DNA of 64,000 nt from assembly GCF_041690465.1 (NCBI RefSeq), contig NZ_JAWLHG010000012.1:1-64000 (forward strand), in the 5' to 3' direction. Below are positions 42,767-52,125 of the stretch, piece by piece. The notes below the pieces were generated by a model. It saw only the letters and a program-made list of their open reading frames with translations, did not search any database and had not been told where the DNA came from. Each line of letters begins with the position of its first letter. Positions within the stretch are counted from its first letter, which is position 1. The translations under genes and the position numbers were made by a program. This DNA comes from Falsiroseomonas sp041690465 (GTDB taxonomy: Bacteria; Pseudomonadota; Alphaproteobacteria; Acetobacterales; Acetobacteraceae).

Positions 42767-45037
42767 ATGAGACGAACCGCCTCCCGCGTGCTGCTGCTCG
42801 GCCTGCTGGTCCTGCTGCCGGGCTGCGCCGCCCTCTTCCCGCGCGAGACTCCGGTGGAACACCGCCTTGCGGCGCTACCCGCCGCCGGCGCGCCGGTCTC
42901 GCGGCCGGTCGAGATCCGCTGGAACGACCACATGGTGCCCTGGATCACCGCCGAGACCGATGAGGACCTCGCCGTCGCGCTCGGGCTGGTGCATGGGCAT
43001 CTGCGCGGCGCGCAGGTGATGCTGCTGCGGCTGGTCGCGCAGGGGCGGCTTTCGGAGGTCGCCGGGCCGCCTGCCGCGGAGGTGGACCACGCGCTGCGCA
43101 TCCTCGGCTTCGGCCGCGCCGGGCCCGAGGTGATCCGCAACTGGCCGCCCGAGACGCGCATGTTCGTCCGGGCTTTCCTGCGCGGGCTGAACCACGCCCT
43201 GCTCAACGGCCCCCGCCCGCCGGAAGCCGGGCTGCTCGGGCTTGGCCGCGAGCCGGTCACCGAGGAAGACCTGCTGGCGATCGGGCGGCTGGCCGGCACC
43301 GACATCAACTGGCTCGCCTATATCTCCCTGCTGCCGCAGCGCGGCCGGCCCGACTTCCCGGAACTCTGGGCGCGCACGCGGGAGGCCGGCGGCAACCCCG
43401 TCGGCCAGCAGCGCGCCGACCTGCTGCGGGAAATCCTGGCCGGCACCTCGCGCAGCGGCAGCAACGCGGTGGCCGTCAGCGCCGGGCGCAGCGCCACCGG
43501 CGGGGCGCTGATCGCCTCCGACCCGCATCTCGGGCTGAACCTGCCCAATCTCTGGCTGGCGGTGGGGATGCGCTCGCCAGGGTTTCACGCGGTGGGGCTG
43601 ATGGTGCCGGGGCTGCCGATCCTCGGCGTCGGGCGCAACCGGCAGGTCGCCTGGGGCGGCACAAATCTGCGCGCCGCCTCCTCCGACCTGTTCGATGTCG
43701 GCGCGCTGCCGCCGGAAGCGTTCCGCAGCGAGACGGTTCGCCTCCGCCAGCGCTTCTGGTTCGCCACCGAGCGGACGGTCCGCACCACGCCGTTCGGCCC
43801 GGTGATGAGCGACGCCGCGCTGGTCCCGGCGAACGGCGCCACTCTGGCGCTGCGCTGGGCCGGGCACCAGCCGACCGACGAGATCACTGCCCTGCTGCGC
43901 GCCGCCCGCGCCACCGATGGCGAGAGCTTCCGGCACGCCTTCGCCGGCTTCGGCGTCTCGGCGCAGACGATGCTCTGGGCGGACAGCCAGGGCCGCGTCG
44001 GCCGCTTCATCGCCGCCACCCTGCCGGACCGCGCCAGCCTTCCCGCCGAGGACCCCGTGCTCGATGCGCGCGATGCCGCCGCGACGGGCGCCTGGGACCG
44101 GCTGCGGGATGCCCGCACCCTGCCCGCCGAGGCCGATCCGCCGACCGGCACGCTGGCCTCGGCCAACAACCGCCCGCGCTGGGCGGAGCGGCACGGCACG
44201 CCGCCGCTCGGCTTCTTCTTCTCCGACGACGACCGCGTGCTGCGGCTGGAGGAACTGCTTGCCGCCAGGCCGCGCCACACGCCGGAGAGCCTGGCCGCCA
44301 TCCAGCGCGACATCCGCTCGCCCCGCGCCGCGCATCTTGCGGCGGGGATCGCGGACAGGCTCGCGGCGTTGCCCGGTGGCCACCCCGCACCGCGCCTCGC
44401 CCAGGCGCTGGGCGGCTGGGATGGCAGCTACGCCGCCGAAAGCCGCGCGCCGGTCGCCTTCGAGGCGCTGCTGCGGCATCTGGTGCCGGCGCTGGTGCCG
44501 GAATCCCGGCGCACCGAGGCGGGCAATCCGCGCGGCGCCGAGACGCAATGGAACTTCCTCACCGCCTTCCTGCTGCGCGACCTCGACGCGCTGCCGCACG
44601 CGCGGCGTGAGGCGGTGTTGCGCCAGGCTGCATCCGCCGCAGAGGCCGATCTTGACCGGCTTGGCAACTGGGGCGAGCTGCACCAGCTGCGCGCCGCGCA
44701 TTGGCTGGTGAACCTTCCGCTGCTCGGGCGCTTCTTCGTCTATGCGCAATATCCCTCCGGCGGCTCGCGCGAGACGCCGATGAAGGTGAGCCACGGCCTG
44801 ATCGACGCCGCGCCGCGGCCCGCCACCTTCGGCTCCATGGCCCGCCATGTCAGCGACATGGCCGACCCGGACGCCAACTGGTTCACGCTGTGGGGCGGGC
44901 AGGATGGCTGGATCGGCTCGGCCGCCTTCATGGACCAGGTGCCGCTCTGGCGTGACGGGCGCAGCATCCGCGTGCCGCTGCGCGCCGCGACCGTGGCCGC
45001 CGAGTTCCCGCGCGTCACCACCCTCACGCCGCCCTGA
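42767..45037 (+). CDS. Penicillin acylase-family Ntn-hydrolase, lipoprotein
   Basis: A 756-residue precursor with a lipoprotein signal (LLVLLPGC, Cys at about residue 20). The self-cleavage site is visible at G-Ser232-Asn-Ala-Val (SGSNAVAVSA), where Ser becomes the N-terminal nucleophile of the large chain. SDPHLGLNLPN and SANNRPRWAERHG are further family signatures. These enzymes hydrolyse N-acyl amides such as acylhomoserine lactones or penicillins, outside the cytoplasm. The stop shares a base with the start of the GH3-type gene, so the pair is co-translated. Confidence 0.88.
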   Translation: MRRTASRVLLLGLLVLLPGCAALFPRETPVEHRLAALPAAGAPVSRPVEIRWNDHMVPWITAETDEDLAVALGLVHGHLRGAQVMLLRLVAQGRLSEVAGPPAAEVDHALRILGFGRAGPEVIRNWPPETRMFVRAFLRGLNHALLNGPRPPEAGLLGLGREPVTEEDLLAIGRLAGTDINWLAYISLLPQRGRPDFPELWARTREAGGNPVGQQRADLLREILAGTSRSGSNAVAVSAGRSATGGALIASDPHLGLNLPNLWLAVGMRSPGFHAVGLMVPGLPILGVGRNRQVAWGGTNLRAASSDLFDVGALPPEAFRSETVRLRQRFWFATERTVRTTPFGPVMSDAALVPANGATLALRWAGHQPTDEITALLRAARATDGESFRHAFAGFGVSAQTMLWADSQGRVGRFIAATLPDRASLPAEDPVLDARDAAATGAWDRLRDARTLPAEADPPTGTLASANNRPRWAERHGTPPLGFFFSDDDRVLRLEELLAARPRHTPESLAAIQRDIRSPRAAHLAAGIADRLAALPGGHPAPRLAQALGGWDGSYAAESRAPVAFEALLRHLVPALVPESRRTEAGNPRGAETQWNFLTAFLLRDLDALPHARREAVLRQAASAAEADLDRLGNWGELHQLRAAHWLVNLPLLGRFFVYAQYPSGGSRETPMKVSHGLIDAAPRPATFGSMARHVSDMADPDANWFTLWGGQDGWIGSAAFMDQVPLWRDGRSIRVPLRAATVAAEFPRVTTLTPP

Positions 45038-46506
45038 TGCTCGACGGCACGCCGCTGCTGCGCCTCTACACCCGCGCGCGGGTCGCGCGGATGCAGGCGC
45101 TCGATCCGGCGGCGACGCAGGAAGCGCTGCTGCTGCGGCTGCTGAAAACCGCTCGCGCCACGCGCTTCGGCCGCGCGCATGGCTTCGACGGCATCTGCTC
45201 GGTCACCGAGTTCCAGGCGCGGGTTCCGCTCCGGCGATACGAGGATTTCTGGCGCGACTGGTGGCAGCCGGATTTCCCGCTGCTTCGCGACGTGACCTGG
45301 CCTGGGCTGATCCCCTATTTCGCGCTGTCCTCCGGCACGACGAGCGGCACCACCAAGCGCATCCCCGTCACCGCCGCCCAGATGGCAGCGAACCGCGGTG
45401 CCGCGCTCGACACGCTGGCGTGGCACCTGCACGCGCATCCGCGCGCGCGGCCCTTCGCGGGGCTGTCCTTCATGCTCGGCGGCTCCACCGCCCTGCAGGA
45501 CCTGGCACCGGGGGTGCGCGGCGGCGACCTGTCCGGCATCGCAGCGCATGAGGTGCCGCGCCTGCTCCGCCGCCGCGCCTGGCCGCCCGAGCACATCGCG
45601 CTCATCCCGGACTGGGACACCAAGCTCGCCACCCTGGCCGAGCAGGCGCCGCGCGAGGATATCCGCGTGCTGACCGGCACGCCCTCCTGGCTGCTGATGC
45701 TGCTGCACCGCATGAGCGTGGCCGGCGCACCGCCCTTCCCCAATCTGGAACTGCTGGTCCATGGCGGCGTCGCCTGGGCGCCCTATCGCGACCGCATCGC
45801 GCCCTTCCTGCCGCCGGGCTGCGCGACGCGCGAGGTCTATCCGGCCAGCGAGGGCTTCGTCGCCATCCAGGATCGCGGCGAGGGCGAAGGCATGCACCTG
45901 GTGCTCGACCGCGGCTGCTTCCTTGAATTCGTGCCGGTGGATGAGCTCGACGCCCCGAACCCGACGCGCCACTGGGCGGCGACGATCGAGACCGGCCTCG
46001 ACTACGCCGTGGCGCTGACGACGAATGCCGGCCTCTTCGCCTACATCCTCGGCGACGTGGTGCGTTTCGTCGAACGCGCGCCGCCGCGCCTGCTGGTCAC
46101 CGGCCGCACCGCATGGACGCTCTCCACCTTCGGCGAGCACGTGACCGGGGAGGAGATGGCGCAGGCGATCGAGGGCCTCGGCATCATGGTCGGCGAGTGG
46201 TGCTGCGGCCCGGAATTCGTCGGCGAGCTTGGCCGGCACCGGCTGATCCTGGAAACCGATGCCGACATGCCGCCGGCGGCCATCGCGACGGCGCTGGATG
46301 CCGCGCTGATCGCCGACAACGAGGACTACGCCGCGCACCGGCAGGGCGGCCAGCTTCTGCCGCCGGTGGTGCAGACGGTGCCGCCCGGGCGCTTCGAGGC
46401 CTGGATGCGCGCCGAGGGCAGGCTCGGCGGCCAGAACAAGGTGCCGCGGGTGATCGCCGATCCCGCACGCTTCGCCGCGGCGGCGCGGGGCCTTGCCGGA
46501 ACCTGA
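45037..46506 (+). CDS. GH3-family acyl-adenylating enzyme
   Basis: A 489-residue protein of the GH3 (auxin-responsive) superfamily. The ATP phosphate loop is SSGTTSGTTKRIPVT (about residues 93-107), EVYPASEGF is the second adenylate motif (about 267-275), and YILGDVV and LSTFGEH are later family segments. GH3 enzymes adenylate a carboxylic acid and couple it to an amino acid; bacterial members have mostly unknown products. The ATG overlaps the stop of the penicillin acylase-type gene. Confidence 0.85.
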   Translation: MLDGTPLLRLYTRARVARMQALDPAATQEALLLRLLKTARATRFGRAHGFDGICSVTEFQARVPLRRYEDFWRDWWQPDFPLLRDVTWPGLIPYFALSSGTTSGTTKRIPVTAAQMAANRGAALDTLAWHLHAHPRARPFAGLSFMLGGSTALQDLAPGVRGGDLSGIAAHEVPRLLRRRAWPPEHIALIPDWDTKLATLAEQAPREDIRVLTGTPSWLLMLLHRMSVAGAPPFPNLELLVHGGVAWAPYRDRIAPFLPPGCATREVYPASEGFVAIQDRGEGEGMHLVLDRGCFLEFVPVDELDAPNPTRHWAATIETGLDYAVALTTNAGLFAYILGDVVRFVERAPPRLLVTGRTAWTLSTFGEHVTGEEMAQAIEGLGIMVGEWCCGPEFVGELGRHRLILETDADMPPAAIATALDAALIADNEDYAAHRQGGQLLPPVVQTVPPGRFEAWMRAEGRLGGQNKVPRVIADPARFAAAARGLAGT

Positions 46507-46527
46507 CGACCGGATCCTGACGCAAGC

Positions 46528-47223
46528 TCATCGCTCGCGCGCCGCGGCGACATCGCGGCCGACGAACAGGCTCGCCAGGCTGGCCGTGATGTAGCCGAAC
46601 ACCGCCAGGCCATAGACCGAGAGCAGCACGCAAAGCGTCCGTCCCTCCGGCGTCTGCGGCCAGAATTCGCTGCCGAGGCTGGTCAGCAGCATGCTGGTCC
46701 ACCACAGCGCATCGGCGAAGCCGGTGAAGCCTCCCGGCACCTCGGCGGCCGGCTCGAAGGCCAGCATGCCGGCGGCGCCCAGCAGGTCCACCAGCAGCGT
46801 CAGCGCGACGACATAGCCGAGGCCGCGCCGGCGCATCGCCGCGCGCAGCGTGTTCATGCCGCGGTTCGCCGTGCCCACCACGCGCACCAGCCGCAGCCCC
46901 CGCACGGCCCGGACCGCACGCAGCGCGCGCAGGCCGCGCAGCAGCCGCAAGGCCGGCGCGAGCAGCGCGATCACCGTCAGCCAGTTCCGGCGCAGAAAGG
47001 CAGGCTTGTCCGGCGCCAGCCAGAGCCGGAGGCCGAACTCAAGCAGGAACACGATCCAGATCGCCCCGCCGATCCAATCCAGCAGCCGATTGGCGCCCCA
47101 GACCAGTTCCACCAGGACCAGCAGCAGCCACACCGCGCTCAGCACGAGCATCGGCGTGCGCAGCCACTCCTCCAGGCCTTCCAGTGCCGCCCAGCGCTCC
47201 TCCGCCTCGCCCTCTTCCGCCAT
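46528..47223 (-). CDS. Ion-channel homologue with non-canonical filter
   Basis: A 231-residue voltage-gated-channel-type membrane protein. S1-S3-like spans precede an arginine-every-third-residue helix, RLLRGLRALRAVRAVRG, resembling S4. Then come a pore loop WWTSMLLTSLGSEFW and a last span. The selectivity position reads T-S-L-G-S-E instead of T-V-G-Y-G, so potassium selectivity is doubtful. The ATG at 47223 follows 57 non-coding-like codons. It is convergent with the GH3-type gene (21-nt gap). Confidence 0.75.
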   Translation of the reverse strand: MAEEGEAEERWAALEGLEEWLRTPMLVLSAVWLLLVLVELVWGANRLLDWIGGAIWIVFLLEFGLRLWLAPDKPAFLRRNWLTVIALLAPALRLLRGLRALRAVRAVRGLRLVRVVGTANRGMNTLRAAMRRRGLGYVVALTLLVDLLGAAGMLAFEPAAEVPGGFTGFADALWWTSMLLTSLGSEFWPQTPEGRTLCVLLSVYGLAVFGYITASLASLFVGRDVAAARER

Positions 47224-47506
47224 CCGTGTCGCCTCCCGCACCGGGCGGCAACGCGGAAACCGCGGCCGGGCTGCGGCCGGCCCCCGGCCCGGCCGCCGTG
47301 CGGAGGTGATGTGACCGCGCCACCCGCCGCCGCGCCCGGATGCTCCGAACGGCGCGCCGCGCAACCGAGGGGCGGGCAACCGGTCCCTGTTCATGGGAGA
47401 CGGCGATGAGGAGACGCTGGGCCCTGCTCACCCGGCACGGCCGCGGCGGCGATACGCCGGTCGTGCCGAGGTGACCTGGAGGTGGTTGATCCGGCGCGGC
47501 CGAGCG

Positions 47507-48289
47507 CTATTCCAGCCCGCGGAGGAAGCTCGCGCGCGCGCCGGCGCCGGCCATGACGAAGGCATGGTCGGAGCCGCCGAGGATGAAGCGCGCGCCGAGC
47601 CGGATATACTCGGGCGCCACCTTCTCGTCATACACGCCGCCCATGCCCAGCACCTTGCCGTGCTGCGCGCAGGCCGCGCCGACCGCTTCATAGGCCCTGC
47701 GCACATCGGGATGGCCGACCTGGCCGGCGATGCCCATGGTGGCGGTGAGGTCGGACGTGCCGATCAGCAGCACGTCCACGCCCGGCACGGCCGCGATGGC
47801 CGCGGCATTGGCCACGGCTTCCGGCGTCTCGATCATGCAGGCGACGAGGATCTCGCGGTTCAGCTCCGCCTGCGCCTCGGCCGGGGCCACGGCGCCGAGG
47901 CCATAGGCGAAGGGCGGGCCTCCCCAGCTGCGCATGCCGGTCGGCGGGAAGCGGTAGGCCTGCACCACGGCGGCGGCTTCCGCGGCGGTGTCCACATGCG
48001 GCACGACGACGCCCATCGCGCCGTTGTCCAGGCAGCGCGTGCCTTCGAACAGCGCATCCTTGCAGACCCGCACGATCGGCGTGACGCCCTGGGTCAGCGC
48101 CGCAATGGAGATGCGGGTCGCGTCGTCCACGCTCATCGCGCCGTGTTCCATGTCGATGAACAGCCAGTCGAAGCCGCTGGCCGCCGCGATCATGCCGACC
48201 GCGCTGCCGCGGAGGTTGTGCACGCCGAAGCCGAGCGCGAGGCCGCCCTTGGCAAGACGCGCGCGGACGGGGTTGGGCATGATGGGCAT
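47507..48289 (-). CDS. HpcH/HpaI aldolase family protein
   Basis: A 260-residue TIM-barrel lyase: FDWLFIDMEHG at the start, VVPHVDTAAEAAAVVQA in the middle, ACMIETPEAVANA with the metal-binding Glu, and LIGTSDLTATMG with the metal-binding Asp. It splits or forms 2-oxo-3-deoxy acids with pyruvate. GGAGG lies 9 nt before ATG 48289. No sugar-acid genes are adjacent. Confidence 0.88.
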   Translation of the reverse strand: MPIMPNPVRARLAKGGLALGFGVHNLRGSAVGMIAAASGFDWLFIDMEHGAMSVDDATRISIAALTQGVTPIVRVCKDALFEGTRCLDNGAMGVVVPHVDTAAEAAAVVQAYRFPPTGMRSWGGPPFAYGLGAVAPAEAQAELNREILVACMIETPEAVANAAAIAAVPGVDVLLIGTSDLTATMGIAGQVGHPDVRRAYEAVGAACAQHGKVLGMGGVYDEKVAPEYIRLGARFILGGSDHAFVMAGAGARASFLRGLE

Positions 48290-48407
48290 TGCGGGTTTCC
48301 TCCGAAGGACGCGGAGCGCAGCATGCGGCCCCACACCGGTCAACCGTGCGGGGCGCATGACCCGGCTGCGCGGCGCTGCTAGCGTCGCCGCAATGAAGGA
48401 GATCGCC

Positions 48408-50459
48408 ATGCGCGCGCGCCGCCTGCTGCCCGCCCTGTTGCTCGCCCTGCCGTTCGTCGCTTCCGCGCAGGATCTGCCGGTGCGCTCCGTCACCCTCTCC
48501 AACGCCGGGCTGGCGCAGCTGGAACGCGCGGGCACGCTGGCGCCCGATGCCGCCATCAGCTTCCGCGTCCCGCTCGAGGATGTGGACGATGTGCTGAAGA
48601 GCCTGATGGTGCGCGACCCCGGCGGCACGGTGGAAGCCGTGCGCCTGCCCGCCCAGGACCTGACGGCCGAGGCGTTCCGCGGCCTGCCGCTGCGGCCGGA
48701 GGATTTCGACTCGCGCATCGCCCTGCTGCGCGCGTTGCGCGGCCAGTCAGTGGAGGCGGGCGGCGCCAGCGGCCGGCTGATGGATGCGGAGGATGCCGCC
48801 GGCGGCGACGGCACCGCGGCGCTGCGCCTGACGCTCGTGACACCCGAGGGGCTGCGCAGCGTGACGCTGCGCGAGGATGCCGCCATCCGCCTCACCGATC
48901 CCGCTCTCGCCGCCCGCGTCCAGCGCGCCGCGGAGGCGCTGGCCGCTGCCAGCGCGGCGGATACGCGCAGCATCGAGATCCGCCTGTCCGGCGCGCAGGC
49001 GCCACGCAACGTCTCCGTCGGCTATGTCGCGGCGGCGCCGCTGTGGAAGCCATCCTGGCGCCTGGTGGTGCCGCCCGGGTCGGGCGAGGCGCGGCTGCAG
49101 GGCTGGGCGGTGGTGGAGAACCGCTCCGGCGCCGATTGGAACGCGGTGCGGCTCTCGCTGGTCTCCGGCAATCCGGCCGCCTTCGCGCAGGCGCTCTACG
49201 CGCCGATCCGGGTGCAGCGGCCGAACCTGCCGGTGCGCGTGGCGGAGAGCGTGCAGGTGCGCCCCGACACCGGTGCGATGCCGCCGCCGCCACGACCGAG
49301 CGCAGCCGCCTCGCGCGGCATCGCGCCGCCGCGCCCGGCACCCGCCGCCCCCGCCGGTGCCGCCGCGGAACAGGCGCTGTCGCGCTTCGTCGATGCCGTC
49401 GCCGCCCAGCCCCCCGCGCTGCCGGCCAGCGCCGCCGGCCGCGTCGCCTTCACCCTGCCCGCGCCGGTGACGGTGCGGAGCGGGGAGACGGCAAACCTGC
49501 CCTTCCTCGATGCACGCCTGCCGGCTGAGCGCGTGTGGTGGGTGCAGGACCTCGCCGCGCGCAACCCGCTCTCCGCCGTGCGGCTGCGCAACGCCACGGG
49601 GCACACGCTGCCGGATGGCCTGGCCACGGTCTATGGCGATGCCGGCGCCGAGGCCGGCGCCTATCTCGGCGATGCGGAGATCCGCGCCGTGGCGCCGGAC
49701 GAGACACGGCTGATCGCCTTCGCGCGTGACCGCGACGTGCGCCTCTCCTCCGCCACCTCGTCCAGCGAGCAGCCGATCGCGGTGCAGACGCGCCGCGGCG
49801 TGGTGGGCCTGCGCGTGCTGCGGCGGGAGGAAGCGGCGCTGGCGCTCGACCCGCGCGCCGCCGCGAACGCCGGGCGCGATGCGCGGCTGGTGGTGGACCT
49901 GGCGCGCCGCCCGGGCTTCACGCCGCGCTTCGAGGTCGCCGCGGAAGGCGCGTTCGGCCTGCGGCACGAGGCGGTGCTGGCGGGCGGCGAGGTGACGCTG
50001 CGCTTCGCCTGGGAGCGGGAGGTGCTGACCGACCTCGCCGTCTGGGATGCCGGCCTCGGCAACCCGCTGCTGCTGCGCTGGCGCGACCTGGATGTCGAGG
50101 CGAGCCTGCGCCGCCTGCCCGGCGGCCCCGGCACGCTGGAGACGCTGCGCACGGTGCTCGAGCGGTTGCCGGCCGAGGCGCCGGGCCGCGCGCGGCTCGC
50201 AGCCGTCATCGACGGGCTTGCCGAGTTGCGGCGGCTGCTGGATGGCGCGCGCAGCACGATCCGCGCAGCTGACGTCGCCGAGGCCGCGCTCACCCGCGCC
50301 CGCGCCGCGGTGGAGGACCGCAGCGGCCCCGAGCGGGAGGAAGCGCGGCGCCGCCTGAACGCCGCGAGCATCGCCGCCGAACGCGCCGGCGGCGCGGCGG
50401 ATGCGGCGTGGGAGCGCTGGGCCAAGAGCGCGCAGGACCTGCTCGTGCGGATGGAGTGA
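48408..50459 (+). CDS. DUF4139 domain protein, secreted
   Basis: A 683-residue protein with a signal peptide (LLPALLLALPFVASA), a beta-rich body and a C-terminal helical stretch of about 110 residues (heptad-like, rich in Arg/Ala/Glu). VGYVAAAPLWKPSWRL is the typical DUF4139 segment, and a Pro-rich linker (about 285-325) divides the protein. Function is unknown; a surface or envelope role is likely. GGAG is 6 nt before ATG 48408, better placed than the ATG at 48393. Confidence 0.75.
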   Translation: MRARRLLPALLLALPFVASAQDLPVRSVTLSNAGLAQLERAGTLAPDAAISFRVPLEDVDDVLKSLMVRDPGGTVEAVRLPAQDLTAEAFRGLPLRPEDFDSRIALLRALRGQSVEAGGASGRLMDAEDAAGGDGTAALRLTLVTPEGLRSVTLREDAAIRLTDPALAARVQRAAEALAAASAADTRSIEIRLSGAQAPRNVSVGYVAAAPLWKPSWRLVVPPGSGEARLQGWAVVENRSGADWNAVRLSLVSGNPAAFAQALYAPIRVQRPNLPVRVAESVQVRPDTGAMPPPPRPSAAASRGIAPPRPAPAAPAGAAAEQALSRFVDAVAAQPPALPASAAGRVAFTLPAPVTVRSGETANLPFLDARLPAERVWWVQDLAARNPLSAVRLRNATGHTLPDGLATVYGDAGAEAGAYLGDAEIRAVAPDETRLIAFARDRDVRLSSATSSSEQPIAVQTRRGVVGLRVLRREEAALALDPRAAANAGRDARLVVDLARRPGFTPRFEVAAEGAFGLRHEAVLAGGEVTLRFAWEREVLTDLAVWDAGLGNPLLLRWRDLDVEASLRRLPGGPGTLETLRTVLERLPAEAPGRARLAAVIDGLAELRRLLDGARSTIRAADVAEAALTRARAAVEDRSGPEREEARRRLNAASIAAERAGGAADAAWERWAKSAQDLLVRME

Positions 50460-50460
50460 G

Positions 50461-52125
50461 CTACGCCTCGTCCACGGCGACGCCGACGATCAAGCGCTCC
50501 AGCGTCTCCAGCCGGTCGGCCTCCTCCGCCGGCTTGTCGCGACGGAGCCGCGCGATGCGGGGGAAGCGCAGCGCGACGCCGGATTTGTGGCGCGTGCTGC
50601 GCTGCGCCGCATCGAACTCCACTTCCAGCACCAGCGCCTTCTCCACCTCCCGCACCGGGCCGAAGCGGGCGGTGGTGTTGGCGCGGATCCAGCGGTCGAG
50701 CCAGAGCAGTTCCTGGTCCGTATAGCCGCTATAGGCCTTGCCGATCGGCACCAGCTCCGCGCCGCCATTCCCGTCCGGCCGCCAGAGGCCGAAGGTGTAG
50801 TCTGAGTAGAAGCTGCTGCGCTTGCCATGGCCGCGCTGCGCATACATCAGCACCGCATCCACGCTGAGCGGCGCGCGCTTCCACTTCCACCACAGCCCCT
50901 TCACGCGGCCGGCGACATAGGCGGCATCGGCGCGCTTCATCATCAGCCCCTCGATCGCCGCTTCCCGCGCGCCGGCGCGGATCTCCGCCAGCTCCTCCAC
51001 GCTGCCGAAGCCGATCATCGCCGACAGGTCCATCCGCGCCGGGCGCGTGCGCGCAAACCAGGCTTCCAGCCGCGCGCGCCGCGCATCGAAGGGCAGCGCG
51101 CGCAGATCCTCGCCCGCTTCGAACAGGATGTCGTAGAGGCGGACCGCCGCCGGGTGCTGCGCCATCATGCGCGGCGTGACGATCTTGCGGTTCAGCCGCT
51201 GCTGCAGGTCGGCGAAGGGCGCGACGACATTGTCGCGCATCACCAGCAGCTCGCCATCCACCACGGCGTCGAAGTCCATCGCCGCGACGATCTCGGGGAA
51301 GCTGCCCGAGATGTCCTCCGCCCCGCGCGACCAGATTCGCCGTCCGCCGGTGGTTGCGGCGAGCTGCACGCGGATGCCGTCCCACTTCCACTCCGCCCGA
51401 TGCGTCGCGGCGTCGAGCGTGGCGAGGTCCGGCTCCTCCAGCGGATGCGCCAGCATCAGCGGGCGGAACACCGGCGCGTCGCGCGGATCGGGCCGCGGCG
51501 CGCGGCCTTCCAGCCAGTCGAACAGCGCCAGGTAGGGCGGTTCCAGCCCGTGCCAGACCTCCTCGATCGCGTCGAGCTCCTGCGTGGACCACTCCGCCAG
51601 CGCGGTCTTCGCCAGCCGCGCGGAGACGCCGACGCGCAAGCCGCCGGTGACCAGCTTGATCAGCGCGAAGCGCCCATTGGCATCCAGCGCATCGAGCCAT
51701 CCCGCGATCAGCGCGGGCAGTTCGGCCTTGGGCGTCGCCTCCATCGCCTCGACCACTTCGGCCAGCCCCGGCGGCGGCGTGTTGACGCCCTCACCTGTTT
51801 GCCCGGCCGATTCACGCTCCGCGCCGGCGGCGCTCCGCGATCGGACGGGAGCCGGCCAGATCAGCGCCACCGTCTCCGCGAAGTCGCCGACATAGTCGTG
51901 GCTGAGCGCCAGCAGCGTCGGGTCGGTGCGCGCCGCCACCAGGTCGCGCACCAGCGCCGGCTTGGCGGTGCCGAGCGAAAGCTCGCCGGTCAGCGCGGCG
52001 AGCCCGACGCCGCGGTCGGGGTCCGGCTGGGTCGCGAAATAGTGGCGCAGCAGGGCAAGCTTGGCGTTGCGCCCCGGCGTGAAGACCAGCCGTTCCAGCA
52101 GCGACGCGAAGGCGGGGATGCTCAT
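50461..52125 (-). CDS. ATP-dependent DNA ligase of the repair set
   Basis: A 554-residue ligase. An N-terminal helical DNA-binding domain (1-200) is followed by the nucleotidyltransferase domain with the AMP-accepting Lys247 in EWKWDGIRVQ, DAVVDGELLVM, EGLMMKRADAAYVAG and WWKWKR, then an OB fold. It belongs to the LigB/LigC-like group encoded with an associated exonuclease, helicase and phosphoesterase in many proteobacteria. Its ATG overlaps the exonuclease stop (ATGA). Confidence 0.92.
   Translation of the reverse strand: MSIPAFASLLERLVFTPGRNAKLALLRHYFATQPDPDRGVGLAALTGELSLGTAKPALVRDLVAARTDPTLLALSHDYVGDFAETVALIWPAPVRSRSAAGAERESAGQTGEGVNTPPPGLAEVVEAMEATPKAELPALIAGWLDALDANGRFALIKLVTGGLRVGVSARLAKTALAEWSTQELDAIEEVWHGLEPPYLALFDWLEGRAPRPDPRDAPVFRPLMLAHPLEEPDLATLDAATHRAEWKWDGIRVQLAATTGGRRIWSRGAEDISGSFPEIVAAMDFDAVVDGELLVMRDNVVAPFADLQQRLNRKIVTPRMMAQHPAAVRLYDILFEAGEDLRALPFDARRARLEAWFARTRPARMDLSAMIGFGSVEELAEIRAGAREAAIEGLMMKRADAAYVAGRVKGLWWKWKRAPLSVDAVLMYAQRGHGKRSSFYSDYTFGLWRPDGNGGAELVPIGKAYSGYTDQELLWLDRWIRANTTARFGPVREVEKALVLEVEFDAAQRSTRHKSGVALRFPRIARLRRDKPAEEADRLETLERLIVGVAVDEA

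Noticed and set aside
38629..43308. 1,559-codon open frame on the - strand
   Set aside because: Only its last 263 codons (the SDR) read as protein. The rest is antisense to the 2-hydroxyacid dehydrogenase, permease and hydrolase genes and is Arg/Pro/Gln-rich, as expected for GC-rich DNA.
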